A DNA stretch of 64,000 bases from Oscillospiraceae bacterium (GCA_017505635.1 JAFVOU010000017.1:32702-96701), one strand, 5' to 3'. Positions 44,246 through 53,775 are shown, counted from the stretch's first letter. Notes: a model not told the origin generated them from the sequence alone. Numbers and translations are program-made.

Positions 44246-45538
44246 TTATATAATTTCAGCGGTCATTCTCTGTCCGTTTATTTCGCAAAGTTTAACATTC
44301 ACGATATCGCCGCCTTTAAGATGTGCGCTGTTTTTTACAACAACAGGGATATATCTGCTTGTATAGGCGGTCCAGTCGCCGTTTTCCAGCTGCTGTTCCA
44401 GCAGGGCGGTATCTTCAAAACCGATAAAGCTTTCCATAACCTTGTTTTTTGTCTGTTCGCTTTTAAAGGTCATTGTGCGGTTTCTTTCGCTTTTTATATC
44501 GTTTGGTATCTGGTCAGGCATGTCATAGGCAACAGTGCCATGACGGGATGAAAATGTAAAGGTGTGCACCTTTAAAAATTCACATTTCTGCACAAAGCTG
44601 ACACTTTCGATAAAATCCTGTTCGGTTTCACCCGGGAAACCTACAATTATATCTGTGGTAAACACCGGTTTTTCAAACAGCTCACGCAGGCGGTTCATCA
44701 TATCGGTGTAAAGCTTTGTATCGTACAGACGGTTCATTGATTTAAGGGTTCTGTCACAGCCGCTCTGCAGTGAAAGGTGAAAATGCGGGCAGAACTTTTT
44801 AACTTTGCTCATTCTCACCAGCATATCGTCGGTGAAAAGGTCAAGTTCAAGGCTGCCAAAACGTATGCGGTGCACGTTTTCGATTTCTGCAACAGCTTCA
44901 ATCACATCGCAAACATTTATGCCCAGATCCTGACCGTAGCAGCTTATATTTACTCCTGTAAGCACTATTTCCTTATGACCCAGGTCCGCAAGCTTCTGTG
45001 CCTGTGCTACAATGCTTTCCACAGTTCTGCTGCGTACACGGCCTCTTGCTTTAGGGATAATACAGTAGGCGCAGCTGCGGTTACAGCCGTCCTGAATTTT
45101 TAAAAATGCGCGGGTGTGCATTGTATCGGCACCCTCTGCCATTTCTTCAAACTTATCTTCTTCGCCGTGTGGCTTAATATCTACAATACGGCATTTATCT
45201 GCCATAAACTGCTGAACAAGGTCAAAAACCTGACCTTTGCCCTTGCTGCCGATAATGATATCGGCTTCTGCTACAGCGGTAGCTTTGTCAGGGAAAGCCT
45301 GTGGCATGCATCCGCAAAGCACAACAACGGCATCGGGGTTCTGTTTTTTGGCACGGCGTATCCACTGGATACTCTTTTTGTCGCCGCTTAAAGTTACTGT
45401 GCAGCTGTTTACAATGTAAACGTCGCTTACCTCTCTGTCTTCGGCAATTTCCCAGCCGTGCTGTGAGAATATATTTATCATTGCAGCAGTTTCCTGCTGA
45501 TTTACTTTACAGCCAAGTGTAAAAAAACAAACTTTCAT
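44246..45538 (-). CDS. mtaB: tRNA N6-threonylcarbamoyladenosine-37 methylthiotransferase MtaB
   Basis: MtaB adds a methylthio group to t6A37 in ANN-decoding tRNAs. The 430-residue protein shows the MiaB-like order: the N-terminal UPF0004 domain with cysteines in FTLGCKVNQQE, VNSCTVT and LCGCMPQ; the radical SAM motif CNRSCAYCIIP near residue 150; HLSLQSGCDRTLKSMNR; and a C-terminal TRAM domain from about 365. CKVNQ rather than CqmN at the N-terminus supports MtaB over MiaB. A promoter lies at 45580-45608 and the ribosome site is AAGGATG. Confidence 0.93.
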   Translation of the reverse strand: MKVCFFTLGCKVNQQETAAMINIFSQHGWEIAEDREVSDVYIVNSCTVTLSGDKKSIQWIRRAKKQNPDAVVVLCGCMPQAFPDKATAVAEADIIIGSKGKGQVFDLVQQFMADKCRIVDIKPHGEEDKFEEMAEGADTMHTRAFLKIQDGCNRSCAYCIIPKARGRVRSRTVESIVAQAQKLADLGHKEIVLTGVNISCYGQDLGINVCDVIEAVAEIENVHRIRFGSLELDLFTDDMLVRMSKVKKFCPHFHLSLQSGCDRTLKSMNRLYDTKLYTDMMNRLRELFEKPVFTTDIIVGFPGETEQDFIESVSFVQKCEFLKVHTFTFSSRHGTVAYDMPDQIPNDIKSERNRTMTFKSEQTKNKVMESFIGFEDTALLEQQLENGDWTAYTSRYIPVVVKNSAHLKGGDIVNVKLCEINGQRMTAEII

Positions 45539-45579
45539 TAAATTACATCCTTAATTTGTAAATTTATCTCTAAAATAAT

Positions 45580-45608
45580 ATTTTACCATATGCACAAACA
45601 AATCTCAA
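45580..45608 (-). promoter_or_regulatory. Sigma-A promoter of mtaB-gtrA
   Basis: On the minus strand TTGAGA (45608-45603), 17 bases, TAAAAT (45585-45580). Confidence 0.65.
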
Positions 45609-45687
45609 CAATTCTTAGCAGGATAATATTTCCGCACACAGATACATAAATATAATACAAGATTAAGTGTAAATCAAGGTGGTAATT

Positions 45688-46923
45688 ATGAAAAAGTTGA
45701 TAAGTTTTTTGCTGGCGGCAATATTTGCCGCAGGGTACGGCACAACGGCTTTTGCACAGGCAGATAATATGACGAAAATTGTGTATATCCCTACAGAAGC
45801 TGCATCGGCGGCAGCAATTGTAAACAGCGACAGTTTTGTGGATAAAACGGCAGACGAAACCAATTTTGACCTTCCCTGCAAGGCTGCGCTGCTTATGGAC
45901 GAAAGCACAGGGCAGATTTTATATGCCAAAAATGCAGATGAACAGCTGCCTATAGCATCCATTACAAAGGTTATGACAATGCTTCTGGTGTTTGAAGCGC
46001 TGGACAGCGGCAAAATAAAACTGCAGGATACAGTGCCCATAACTGCCCATGCATACTCTATGGGCGGCAGTCAGATATGGCTGGAACCGGGAGAAATATT
46101 TACAGTGCACGAACTGCTTAAAGCGGTGGCAGTTTCCTCGGCAAACGATGCGGCGGTTGCTCTTGCCGAGTTTGTGGGCGGCAGCGAAAGCGTTTTCTGC
46201 GATATGATGAACACCCGGGCAAAAGAGCTGGGTATGGAAAGCACATACTTTGTCAACGCCTGCGGCCTTGATGCACCGGGGCATCTGTCCACAGCAAATG
46301 ACGTGGCAATAATGAGCAGGGAACTTATGAAACACGAAAAGGTATTTGAATACACAACCATATGGATGGACTATCTGCGCAACGGTGCCACACAGCTTGT
46401 AAATACCAACAAAATGCTGCACAGCTACACCGGTACAACAGGGCTTAAAACCGGCACAACAGGCGGTGCAGGTGTGTGCATAACAGCAACAGCAAAACGG
46501 AACGATTTGTCCCTCATAGCGGTTGTTCTTGGGTCAGCTTCAGGTGACGAGCGTTTTGCTGCGGCTAAAAAACTGCTTGATTTTGGGTTTTCGAACTTTG
46601 AAAGCAAAATGTTTCCGTCGATAGAGGACTATCCCGAAAATATTACAGTACGTTACGGTGTGCAGAAAACCGTGCCGCTTGCCTATAATCTGCCAAAGAA
46701 ACTGCTGTTTTTAAAGGGTGCTTCCTCAAAGCTTGAAAGCCGCATAACTCTGCCTCAGCACATAGAGGCACCGGTTGAAAAAGGCACGCAGATAGGCAGT
46801 GTGGACCTGTATTCTTCGGGTGAAAAAATCAGGGAATATTCAATAACCGTTGCCGAAACTGCCGAAAGGATAACCTTTAAAAAAGCCTTTTCCATACTGC
46901 TTGATGCCCTGACTGGATGCTGA
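45688..46923 (+). CDS. dacF: D-alanyl-D-alanine carboxypeptidase (DacF-type)
   Basis: A secreted penicillin-binding protein that trims the terminal D-Ala of wall peptides; in sporulating bacteria DacF shapes cortex cross-linking. The 411-residue protein has a signal peptide (residues 1-24), the SxxK motif in IASITKVMTM, SxN in SSANDAAVAL, and KTG in LKTGTTGGAGVC, followed by the C-terminal beta domain from about 320 and an amphipathic end (AFSILLDAL). Start ATG 45688 follows AAGGTGG. A DacF name is given by length and by the sporulation setting; DacB-like paralogues are possible. Confidence 0.88.
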   Translation: MKKLISFLLAAIFAAGYGTTAFAQADNMTKIVYIPTEAASAAAIVNSDSFVDKTADETNFDLPCKAALLMDESTGQILYAKNADEQLPIASITKVMTMLLVFEALDSGKIKLQDTVPITAHAYSMGGSQIWLEPGEIFTVHELLKAVAVSSANDAAVALAEFVGGSESVFCDMMNTRAKELGMESTYFVNACGLDAPGHLSTANDVAIMSRELMKHEKVFEYTTIWMDYLRNGATQLVNTNKMLHSYTGTTGLKTGTTGGAGVCITATAKRNDLSLIAVVLGSASGDERFAAAKKLLDFGFSNFESKMFPSIEDYPENITVRYGVQKTVPLAYNLPKKLLFLKGASSKLESRITLPQHIEAPVEKGTQIGSVDLYSSGEKIREYSITVAETAERITFKKAFSILLDALTGC

Positions 46924-46997
46924 AAATAAATACGGAAATTTTGTTATTTTATACAATAACAAAAAGGTAACAAAAGCCACAAGAAGGTCTTTTGATG

Positions 46998-47026
46998 TTG
47001 ACAGTTTTTTGGTAATAATGTATACT
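46998..47026 (+). promoter_or_regulatory. Sigma-A promoter of pgi
   Basis: TTGACA (46998-47003), 17 bases, TATACT (47021-47026). Confidence 0.8.
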
Positions 47027-47075
47027 GTATAAATAAAAGTAAATATTATCTAATCTAATATTGAGGTACAAAATT

Positions 47076-48413
47076 ATGGCTGTAAAATTTCAGGGCAAAT
47101 ATCTTAACGGTTTTGTAAAACCGGAAGAATTTGATTATGTAAGCAAAGAGGTTGAGCTGTGCCATGATATCCTTCACCAGAAATCCGGTGCGGGCAGTGA
47201 TTTTTTGGGCTGGCTCAATCTTCCTTTTGACTACGATAAAGAAGAATTTGCAAGAATCAAAAAAGCTGCAGAAAAAATCAGAAACGACAGCGAAGTTCTT
47301 GTTGTAATCGGTATCGGTGGCTCCTACCTCGGTGCAAGGGCAGCAATCGAATTCCTCGGTTCTCCTTTCTACAACAATCTTGATTCCAACAAGCTCAAGG
47401 TTTATTTTGTAGGCAACAACATTTCCGGTGCTTATCTCAATCAGGTACTTGCACTCTGCAAAGACAAAGAAGTGTCTGTTAACGTAATCTCCAAATCCGG
47501 CACAACAACAGAAAGTGCAATTGCTTTCCGTGTATTCAAGGAATTTATGGAAGAAAAATACGGCAAGGAAGGTGCAAAAGAACGCATCTATGCTACAACA
47601 GACAAAGCACGCGGCACACTTAAAAACCTTTCCACAGCAGAAGGTTACGAAACATTTGTTATTCCTGATGATGTTGGCGGCCGTTTCTCTGTACTTACAG
47701 CAGTAGGTCTTCTGCCAATTGCAGCAGCTGGCTTTGATATCGACAAGCTTATGCTCGGTGCACAGAAAGCATGCGAAGACTTTGCACAGCCAGGTGCAGA
47801 CAACGATTGTTATAAATATGCAGCAGCAAGAAATATCCTTTACCGCAAGGGCAAGGCAATCGAAATTGTTGCAAGTTACGAACCAAACTGGCAGATGATG
47901 AACGAATGGTACAAACAGCTTTACGGCGAAAGCGAAGGCAAGGACCAGAAGGGCATCTACCCGGCAAGTGTTATCTTCTCCACAGACCTTCACTCTATGG
48001 GTCAGTTTATTCAGGACGGCAGCCGCAATCTGTTCGAAACAATTGTTGCATTCAACAAACCTTGTGACGACTACTTTGTAAAAGCTGACGAAAACAACTT
48101 TGACGGACTCAACTTCCTTGCTGAGCAGCCTATGAGCGAAATCAACAAAAAGGCAATGCAGGGCACAATTCTTGCACACGTTAGCGGCGGTGTGCCAAAC
48201 ATCGTGCTTGAAGCAGATGCAATGGACGAAGAAAACCTTGGTTACATTATCTATTTCTTTGAAAAAGCTTGTGCTATCAGCGGTTACATGATGGGCGTTA
48301 ACCCATTCAACCAGCCAGGCGTTGAAGACTACAAAGTAAACATGTTTGCACTTCTCGGCAAACCTGGTTACGAAGAACACAGAGAAGAACTTCTCAAAAA
48401 ATTAGGTGAATAA
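47076..48413 (+). CDS. pgi: Glucose-6-phosphate isomerase
   Basis: Pgi interconverts glucose-6-phosphate and fructose-6-phosphate in glycolysis. The 445-residue protein is of the shorter Gram-positive type. Motifs: [29 protein letters not shown] for phosphate binding, [16 protein letters not shown], and the active-site Glu region [14 protein letters not shown]; the C-terminal [12 protein letters not shown] is universal. ATG 47076 follows TTGAGGTAC. It has its own promoter and is followed 34 bases on by a small P-loop gene. Confidence 0.96.
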   Translation: MAVKFQGKYLNGFVKPEEFDYVSKEVELCHDILHQKSGAGSDFLGWLNLPFDYDKEEFARIKKAAEKIRNDSEVLVVIGIGGSYLGARAAIEFLGSPFYNNLDSNKLKVYFVGNNISGAYLNQVLALCKDKEVSVNVISKSGTTTESAIAFRVFKEFMEEKYGKEGAKERIYATTDKARGTLKNLSTAEGYETFVIPDDVGGRFSVLTAVGLLPIAAAGFDIDKLMLGAQKACEDFAQPGADNDCYKYAAARNILYRKGKAIEIVASYEPNWQMMNEWYKQLYGESEGKDQKGIYPASVIFSTDLHSMGQFIQDGSRNLFETIVAFNKPCDDYFVKADENNFDGLNFLAEQPMSEINKKAMQGTILAHVSGGVPNIVLEADAMDEENLGYIIYFFEKACAISGYMMGVNPFNQPGVEDYKVNMFALLGKPGYEEHREELLKKLGE

Positions 48414-48447
48414 GCGCGTAAGCGTTAAATATAGGAGGATTCCAATT

Positions 48448-48849
48448 ATGATTAAATTAATTGTTGGTAATAAAGGTACCGGTAAAACAAAAGTTATGGT
48501 AGATATGATCAACGAAAATCTGCCACAGGTTAAAGGTAACATCGTTTGCATCGAAAAAGGTATGCAGCTTACACACAATATCCCTACAAGCGTTCGTCTT
48601 ATCGATGTTGACGAATTCAAAATCAAAGGCTGCAAACGTTTCTACGGTTTCTTTGCAGGTGTATGCGCAAGCAACTACGACATCGAACAGATTTATGTAG
48701 ACGGCATTCTCAAAGTTCTCGAACACGATATGGAAGACTTTGGCGAACTTCTTGCTAAAATCGAACCACTCACAGCTGACAAACTTGTTGTATTTACAGT
48801 TTCTGCTGATGTTGAAGAACTTCCGGAAGAAGTTAAAAAATACATGTAA
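48448..48849 (+). CDS. Small P-loop nucleotide-binding protein of unknown function
   Basis: A 133-residue protein that begins directly with a Walker A loop, VGNKGTGKTK at residues 6-15. A hydrophobic strand ending in Asp (EQIYVDGI near residue 77) may be Walker B, and LVVFTVSADVEELPEEV closes the domain. No partner domain or known family signature is present. The size equals a minimal P-loop core. AGGAGGATTCC precedes ATG 48448. It follows pgi by 34 bases and ends in a terminator. Codon use is that of highly expressed genes, so it is probably abundant. Function unknown. Confidence 0.75.
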   Translation: MIKLIVGNKGTGKTKVMVDMINENLPQVKGNIVCIEKGMQLTHNIPTSVRLIDVDEFKIKGCKRFYGFFAGVCASNYDIEQIYVDGILKVLEHDMEDFGELLAKIEPLTADKLVVFTVSADVEELPEEVKKYM

Positions 48850-48875
48850 TTTTCAGTACATAATCAAAAAACAAT

Positions 48876-48912
48876 ATGCAGCGGACCTTTAAAATGGTCT
48901 GCTGCATTGATT
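48876..48912 (+). terminator. Terminator after the P-loop gene
   Basis: ATGCAGCGGACC/GGTCTGCTGCAT stem around TTTAAAAT; the following TGATTTAT is only weakly T-rich. Confidence 0.7.
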
Positions 48913-48971
48913 TATGTGAAAAATGCACTTAAATATGTGTAAAAAAATCCTTAAATATAGCCATTTTTTCC

Positions 48972-49000
48972 TTGACAAAGTGGACAAAGGTATATATAAT
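48972..49000 (+). promoter_or_regulatory. Strong sigma-A promoter of yceD-rpmF
   Basis: TTGACA (48972-48977), 17 bases, TATAAT (48995-49000). The start codon of yceD follows 27 bases later. Confidence 0.9.
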
Positions 49001-49026
49001 ATTTAAGTGACCTAAAGAGGTGCTTT

Positions 49027-49527
49027 ATGTTAGTTAATCTCACCAAAGTCTTCCAAGGGGAAGAAAAAGCCAAACAGCTGATGCTGGAATTTGATTTCAG
49101 CAACGAAGATATAAGCTGTGACGCCCGCTTTGATGAGCCGGTCAAGGCCGAACTTGACCTGCGCAAAGGCAACGGCGAAACATTTATAAAGCTAAACGTA
49201 AAGGCGACTGCTGTGTGCAGCTGCGCAAGATGTTTAAAGCTGTTTAGCAGAGAATTTGACTTCTCTCAGGATTTTGTGATTACTCCGGATATCCTCACAC
49301 AGCCGGACCCCGAAATTCCTGTAAGCAGTGATAACATACTTGACGTAAAACAGCTTGTTTATCAGGAACTCTCCCTTGAAATTCCAAATGCACTTGTGTG
49401 CAGCGAAGATTGTCAGGGGCTGTGCCAGTTCTGCGGCAGACCTAAAGAGGAAAACTGCGGCTGCGAAGATAAACAGATTGACCCAAGGTTATTAATATTA
49501 AAACAATTATTACAAGATGATGAATAA
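49027..49527 (+). CDS. yceD: YceD family (DUF177) metal-binding protein
   Basis: A 166-residue DUF177 protein, linked to 23S rRNA accumulation in bacteria and plants. It carries a CSCARCLK pair near residue 63 and a C-terminal zinc-binding set, CSEDCQGLCQFCGRPKEENCGC, before IDPRLLILKQLL, all family features. It is placed directly before rpmF, the conserved yceD-rpmF arrangement. ATG 49027 follows AAAGAGGTGC. Confidence 0.93.
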   Translation: MLVNLTKVFQGEEKAKQLMLEFDFSNEDISCDARFDEPVKAELDLRKGNGETFIKLNVKATAVCSCARCLKLFSREFDFSQDFVITPDILTQPDPEIPVSSDNILDVKQLVYQELSLEIPNALVCSEDCQGLCQFCGRPKEENCGCEDKQIDPRLLILKQLLQDDE

Positions 49528-49546
49528 TCAGAGGAGGTGCTAAAGC

Positions 49547-49729
49547 ATGGCAGTACCAAAGAGAAAAGTTTCAAAAGCTAGAAGAGATAAAAGACGTTCT
49601 AACGTATGGAAATTGACTGCACCAACATTTGTTAAGTGTGCACAGTGTGGTGAATTAACACTTCCACATAAAGTTTGCAAAAGCTGTGGTTACTACAAAG
49701 GCAAAGCTGTAATCAAAAAAGAAGCTTAA
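49547..49729 (+). CDS. rpmF: 50S ribosomal protein L32
   Basis: A 60-residue basic protein: MAVPKRKVSKARRDKRRS is the L32 start, and the zinc ribbon is intact (CAQCGE...CKSCGYYKG), i.e. the four-cysteine zinc-binding form rather than the zinc-free paralogue. GAGGAGGTGC precedes ATG 49547. Confidence 0.97.
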   Translation: MAVPKRKVSKARRDKRRSNVWKLTAPTFVKCAQCGELTLPHKVCKSCGYYKGKAVIKKEA

Positions 49730-49744
49730 TTAACAAATAAGTGT

Positions 49745-49775
49745 AAGGGTAGAACAAAAGTTCTGCCCTTTTTTA
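49745..49775 (+). terminator. Terminator of yceD-rpmF
   Basis: AAGGGTAGAAC-AAAA-GTTCTGCCCTT followed by TTTTT. Confidence 0.9.
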
Positions 49776-49805
49776 TTGCTGTTTGTAATCCTGAATGCTT
49801 TGCAG

Positions 49806-49824
49806 GGGCGGACGATGTTCGCCC
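49806..49824. repeat. GGGCG hairpin, possible dispersed repeat copy
   Basis: GGGCGGAC-GAT-GTTCGCCC, with G-U and A-T pairs, is related to the hairpin at 34895-34913. Flanking bases 49776-49965 hold no other feature I can support except the ribosome site of the next gene. Confidence 0.45.
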
Positions 49825-49965
49825 GTTTGTTTTGTCTGCACCGTACAAATGCGGGAAAATCAGGACAATGGCAATATTATTCATAAATTTTTATAGAATT
49901 TAAAGCAATAATATGATAAAATATTAAATTGACAAAATTTGGTCTGTAATAAAAAGGAGGTTCAG

Positions 49966-51276
49966 ATGGCGGTAGTAATCAAAGATGTCGCCAAGGGCAG
50001 CGTTGCCGCAAAACACGGGATTAAACCGGGCGAAACACTTGTCTCTATCAACGGCGAAGAAATCAACGATATGCTGGATTTGCAGTTCTATCAGAGCAAT
50101 TCGGTGCTGGATATACAGCTGCTGTCAGAGTGCAGAGAAAAAAGCGTAAAAATCACAGGCAAAGACGAATACGAACCTCTTGGTCTTGAATTTGAAACCT
50201 ACCTTATCGACAAGCATCACCACTGCAAAAACAAGTGTATGTTCTGTTTTATCGACCAGCTTCCAAAAGGTATGCGCCAGTCACTTTATTTTAAAGACGA
50301 TGACGAAAGGCTGTCTTTCCTTTTTGGAAACTATATTACCATGACCAACCTTACACAGAAAGAGGTTGACCGCATCAAAAAGGTGCGTATCTCTCCAATC
50401 AACATTTCTGTGCATACCACAAACCCTGAACTCAGGGTAAAAATGATGAAAAACCCCAGCGCCACAAACGTTATGGAACGTATGCGTGAATTTGCAGCAG
50501 CAGACATAAAGATGAACTGCCAGATTGTTCTGTGCAAAAACGTAAATGACGGGGAAGAATTAAGACGTTCCATCCGTGATTTGCAGTCACTTTATCCTGC
50601 AGTGCAGAGTGTTTCCATTGTTCCTATCGGCCTCACACGCTACCGTGACGGGCTGGAAAAGGCCGAAAGCTTTAACGGTGAGGACTGCAAGGCTGTTATT
50701 TCCCTTGTAGCCGAAGAAACCGACAGCTTTTACAAGGAACACGGCACAAGACTTATCTTTCTTTCTGACGAATTTTACCTCAATGCAGGCTATGATATTC
50801 CTGCAGCAGAGTATTACGAAGATTTCCCTCAGATAGAAAACGGCGTAGGTATGGTCCGCACATTTATGGATAACTTTGCGGACGATATGGATTACCACCC
50901 AACTGCAAACGAAGCGGTTGCGGTGGATATAGCAACGGGCGAAAGCTTTTATCCTGTACTCAAAACAATGACCGATATGGCAATGGAAAAATACGGTGAT
51001 AAAGTTAAAATATATGTTCATAAAATCAAAAACGAATTTTTCGGCGGCAATGTGTCGGTTACAGGCCTTCTGACAGGTACCGACCTTGTAAATCAGCTTA
51101 AAGGCAACCTTAAAACAGACCGTCTGTGTCTGTGCAACGATGTTTTGAGCGACAATGCCGATATCTTCCTTGATGATATGACAGTGCCGCAGCTTGAAGA
51201 AGCACTTGGCACAACTGCAGAATTTTACTCATGTGACGGCTATGACCCGCTGTCAGGAATTTTGAAAGAGGTGTAA
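49966..51276 (+). CDS. PDZ - radical SAM - DUF512 protein
   Basis: A 436-residue protein with an N-terminal PDZ-like domain (residues 1-60, GSVAAKHGIKPGETLVSING), a radical SAM-like cysteine motif CKNKCMFCFIDQLPKGMR near residue 85, and a C-terminal DUF512 domain (YHPTANEAVAVDIATGESFYPVL and VSVTGLLTGTDL). The family is widespread in Clostridia, its reaction unknown. It stands directly before der with a 3-base gap, the usual arrangement. ATG 49966 follows AAAAAGGAGG. Confidence 0.92.
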   Translation: MAVVIKDVAKGSVAAKHGIKPGETLVSINGEEINDMLDLQFYQSNSVLDIQLLSECREKSVKITGKDEYEPLGLEFETYLIDKHHHCKNKCMFCFIDQLPKGMRQSLYFKDDDERLSFLFGNYITMTNLTQKEVDRIKKVRISPINISVHTTNPELRVKMMKNPSATNVMERMREFAAADIKMNCQIVLCKNVNDGEELRRSIRDLQSLYPAVQSVSIVPIGLTRYRDGLEKAESFNGEDCKAVISLVAEETDSFYKEHGTRLIFLSDEFYLNAGYDIPAAEYYEDFPQIENGVGMVRTFMDNFADDMDYHPTANEAVAVDIATGESFYPVLKTMTDMAMEKYGDKVKIYVHKIKNEFFGGNVSVTGLLTGTDLVNQLKGNLKTDRLCLCNDVLSDNADIFLDDMTVPQLEEALGTTAEFYSCDGYDPLSGILKEV

Positions 51277-51279
51277 AAA

Positions 51280-52602
51280 ATGGCAAAACCGATTATTGCA
51301 ATCGTGGGCCGACCAAATGTCGGCAAATCCACACTGTTCAATAAAATTATCGGCCAGCGCATCAGCATTGTTGAAGATACACCGGGCGTAACACGCGACC
51401 GCATCTATGCTGAAGGCACATGGCTGGACAAACAGTTTTTGCTGGTTGATACAGGCGGTATCGAACCACGCGACAACGAAAGTGTTTTCAAACATATCCG
51501 TCAGCAGGCACAGATTGCCATTGACACAGCTGATGTAATTCTGTTTGTTACAGATATCCGCAGCGGTGTTACAGCAAACGACTACGAAGTTGCAACAATG
51601 CTTATGAAAAGCGGCAAACCGGTGGTGCTTGTTGTTAACAAATGCGACAGCATCGGTAAAGTAAGCGACGATATCTACGAATTCTATTCACTTGGTCTGG
51701 GTGACCCGTTCCCGGTATCTTCCGTACACGGTCACGGTACAGGTGATATCCTTGACGAATGCTTTAAATACATCAGGTATGAAGAAGAAGCAGAAGACGA
51801 GGACGAGAGAATCCGTGTTGCTGTTATCGGCCGGCCAAACGTTGGCAAATCCAGCCTTGTAAACCGCATTATCGGCGAAGAAAGAATGATTGTCCGTGAC
51901 GAAAGCGGCACAACACGCGACGCTGTTGACAGCTATATCGAAAACAAACACGGCAAATTTATCTTTACAGATACAGCAGGCATGCGCAAACGCGGCAATG
52001 TTGAAGAAGGCGTTGAACGTTTCTCTGTTGTGCGTGCACTTGCAGCTGTTGAACGCAGCAACGTCTGTGTAATTATGATTGACGGCACTGTTGGTTTTAC
52101 CGAACAGGACTCCAAGGTTGCAGGCTTTGCACACGAACAGGGCAAGGCATGTATAATTGCGGTTAACAAATGGGACGCTGTTGAAAAAGACGACAAAACA
52201 ATGGATGTTATGCGTAAAAAACTGATGGAAGATTTCAGCTTTATGAGCTATGCACCAATCATCTTTATCTCTGCACAGACAGGCCAGCGTATCGATAAAC
52301 TCTTTGAACTTATCAAATTTGTAGACAATCAGAACTCCTTCCGCACAACAACAGGTGTTCTCAACGATATCCTTGCACGCGCTGTTCAGCGTGTTCAGCC
52401 GCCAAGTGACAAGGGCAAACGTCTCAAAATTTACTATATGACTCAGATAGGCACACGTCCGCCGACATTTGTTGCATTCTGCAACAACCGAGAACTGTTC
52501 CATTTCTCATACCAGCGTTATATTGAAAACCAGATAAGAGAAGTGTTTGGTCTTGAAGGTACACCAATCAAACTTATCATCCGCGAAAGAGGTGACAGCT
52601 GA
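51280..52602 (+). CDS. der: Ribosome biogenesis GTPase Der (EngA)
   Basis: Der has two GTPase domains in tandem and is needed for 50S assembly. The 440-residue protein shows both: GRPNVGKSTLFNKI near residue 9 with VDTGGIE and NKCD, and GRPNVGKSSLVNRI near residue 185 with FTDTAGMRKRG and NKWD, followed by a KH-like C-terminal domain. ATG 51280 comes 3 bases after the DUF512 gene and the stop overlaps plsY by one base (TGATG). Confidence 0.97.
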   Translation: MAKPIIAIVGRPNVGKSTLFNKIIGQRISIVEDTPGVTRDRIYAEGTWLDKQFLLVDTGGIEPRDNESVFKHIRQQAQIAIDTADVILFVTDIRSGVTANDYEVATMLMKSGKPVVLVVNKCDSIGKVSDDIYEFYSLGLGDPFPVSSVHGHGTGDILDECFKYIRYEEEAEDEDERIRVAVIGRPNVGKSSLVNRIIGEERMIVRDESGTTRDAVDSYIENKHGKFIFTDTAGMRKRGNVEEGVERFSVVRALAAVERSNVCVIMIDGTVGFTEQDSKVAGFAHEQGKACIIAVNKWDAVEKDDKTMDVMRKKLMEDFSFMSYAPIIFISAQTGQRIDKLFELIKFVDNQNSFRTTTGVLNDILARAVQRVQPPSDKGKRLKIYYMTQIGTRPPTFVAFCNNRELFHFSYQRYIENQIREVFGLEGTPIKLIIRERGDS

Positions 52603-53306
52603 TGCCGTTCTATATCAAATGGATTATAATTGCAACAGAAGCATATCTGCTTGGTTCTCTTTCCTTTTCGATAATTGTAAGCAAAGGTCTTTACAAAAAA
52701 GACATCCGCACATTCGGCAGCGGCAACGCAGGCATGACAAATGTTCTGCGCACATTCGGCAAAAAGGCGGCAGCACTTACAATAACAGGTGATGTGCTGA
52801 AAGGCACTGTTGCAGTGCTTATAGCAAGGCTTATCTTTCTCAACAGCCCTGTTACAGAAGAACTGCATTATGCATTCAATATGTTTGGCAGAGAAATATA
52901 CTTCTCCAACAATCTCAATGCAGAAATCGGGCTTTACATCGCAGTTCTTGGTGCATTTCTCGGCCATATGTTCCCGCTGTACTTTGGGTTTAAGGGCGGC
53001 AAGGGTGTAAGTGTTATTGCAGGCAGCATGATTGCGGTTACACCAATTACACTGCTTACAGCACTTGGTCTGTTCTTTATCATCGTGTTCAGCACAAAAA
53101 TTGTGTCTTTGGGCAGTATTATTGCACCGCCGACATATATTATCTGGACACTTATTCAGGTGTACATTACACAGACGGTATCGGTGCCAAACCTTGTTGC
53201 TGCGGTTGTGTTTCCGTCGGCAATCATATGGTCTCACCGCACAAATATCAGACGTCTGCTGAACGGTACGGAATATAAGTTTGGTCAGAACAAAGATAAA
53301 AAATAA
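52602..53306 (+). CDS. plsY: Glycerol-3-phosphate acyltransferase PlsY
   Basis: PlsY, an integral membrane enzyme, acylates glycerol-3-phosphate with the acyl-phosphate made by PlsX. At 234 residues it is somewhat longer than the usual 190-210, because of an insertion around residues 80-110 between membrane segments. Signatures: GSLSFSIIV, the GSGNAGMTNVLRTFGKKAA loop, GHMFPLYFGFKGGKGV. Five or six membrane helices are predicted by eye. The ATG overlaps the der stop (TGATG). Confidence 0.93.
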   Translation: MPFYIKWIIIATEAYLLGSLSFSIIVSKGLYKKDIRTFGSGNAGMTNVLRTFGKKAAALTITGDVLKGTVAVLIARLIFLNSPVTEELHYAFNMFGREIYFSNNLNAEIGLYIAVLGAFLGHMFPLYFGFKGGKGVSVIAGSMIAVTPITLLTALGLFFIIVFSTKIVSLGSIIAPPTYIIWTLIQVYITQTVSVPNLVAAVVFPSAIIWSHRTNIRRLLNGTEYKFGQNKDKK

Positions 53307-53316
53307 TAAAGCAGAA

Positions 53317-53344
53317 AAAGGCACATCGGTTATGATGTGCCTTT
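53317..53344 (+). terminator. Terminator of der-plsY
   Basis: AAAGGCACATC-GGTTAT-GATGTGCCTTT. The stem is identical to that at 61877-61906. Confidence 0.8.
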
Positions 53345-53433
53345 CGTGTATATTGTTATGGTATGGCAGCTGTTATTATTTCTGTGATGCTGCAGACTGT
53401 ACAGTTTACTGCAGAAAAAAATAAAAATTTTTG

Positions 53434-53462
53434 TTGACTTTTTGAATTTGCGGTACTATAAT
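53434..53462 (+). promoter_or_regulatory. Sigma-A promoter of the T-box transcript
   Basis: TTGACT (53434-53439), 17 bases, TATAAT (53457-53462). Confidence 0.85.
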
Positions 53463-53469
53463 CACAATA

Positions 53470-53775
53470 ACAACAAAATACGTTGTACACTTAAATGCAT
53501 AGATCAGAAACCAGTAGACTGGAAAGAGCCTGGAGAGAGTTGCCGGTTGGTGCGAGGCAAAGGGGGCGTCCTTTCGAATTCATTCTGTTAGCAGTGCACT
53601 GAATAAGAGAAATCTTTAGTAGGAGGCAACGGGAGTTCCCGTTACAGAACTAGGGTATGTTAGTACCCGACAAGGCTGTTACCGTGAGATGACAGCGAAC
53701 TGAGGTGGTACCACGGGATTATGATTTTTCTCGTCCTCTGTATTCTTTACCGGAATGCGGAGGACTTTTTGTTTT
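53470..53775 (+). ncRNA. T-box leader, specifier probably UUC (Phe)
   Basis: The antiterminator T-box ACTGAGGTGGTACCACGG is at 53699-53716, with TGGT in the bulge, which pairs with an NCCA end having A as discriminator. Stem I has AGTA (53513-53516), the GGAGAGAG and GGTTGGTGCGAGGC parts of the distal loops, and GAA at 53576-53578 opposite AGTA. The bases after it, TTCATTC, read UUC at either plausible register, so phenylalanine is the likely effector. A terminator follows: GTCCTCTG/CGGAGGAC plus TTTTT (53733-53770). Uncharged tRNA would allow read-through into the ligase and ACT genes. Confidence 0.9.

Noticed and set aside
49929..49960. TTGACA before the PDZ/radical SAM/DUF512 gene as a promoter
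   Set aside because: No -10 box stands at the right distance; the expected place is occupied by the ribosome site.
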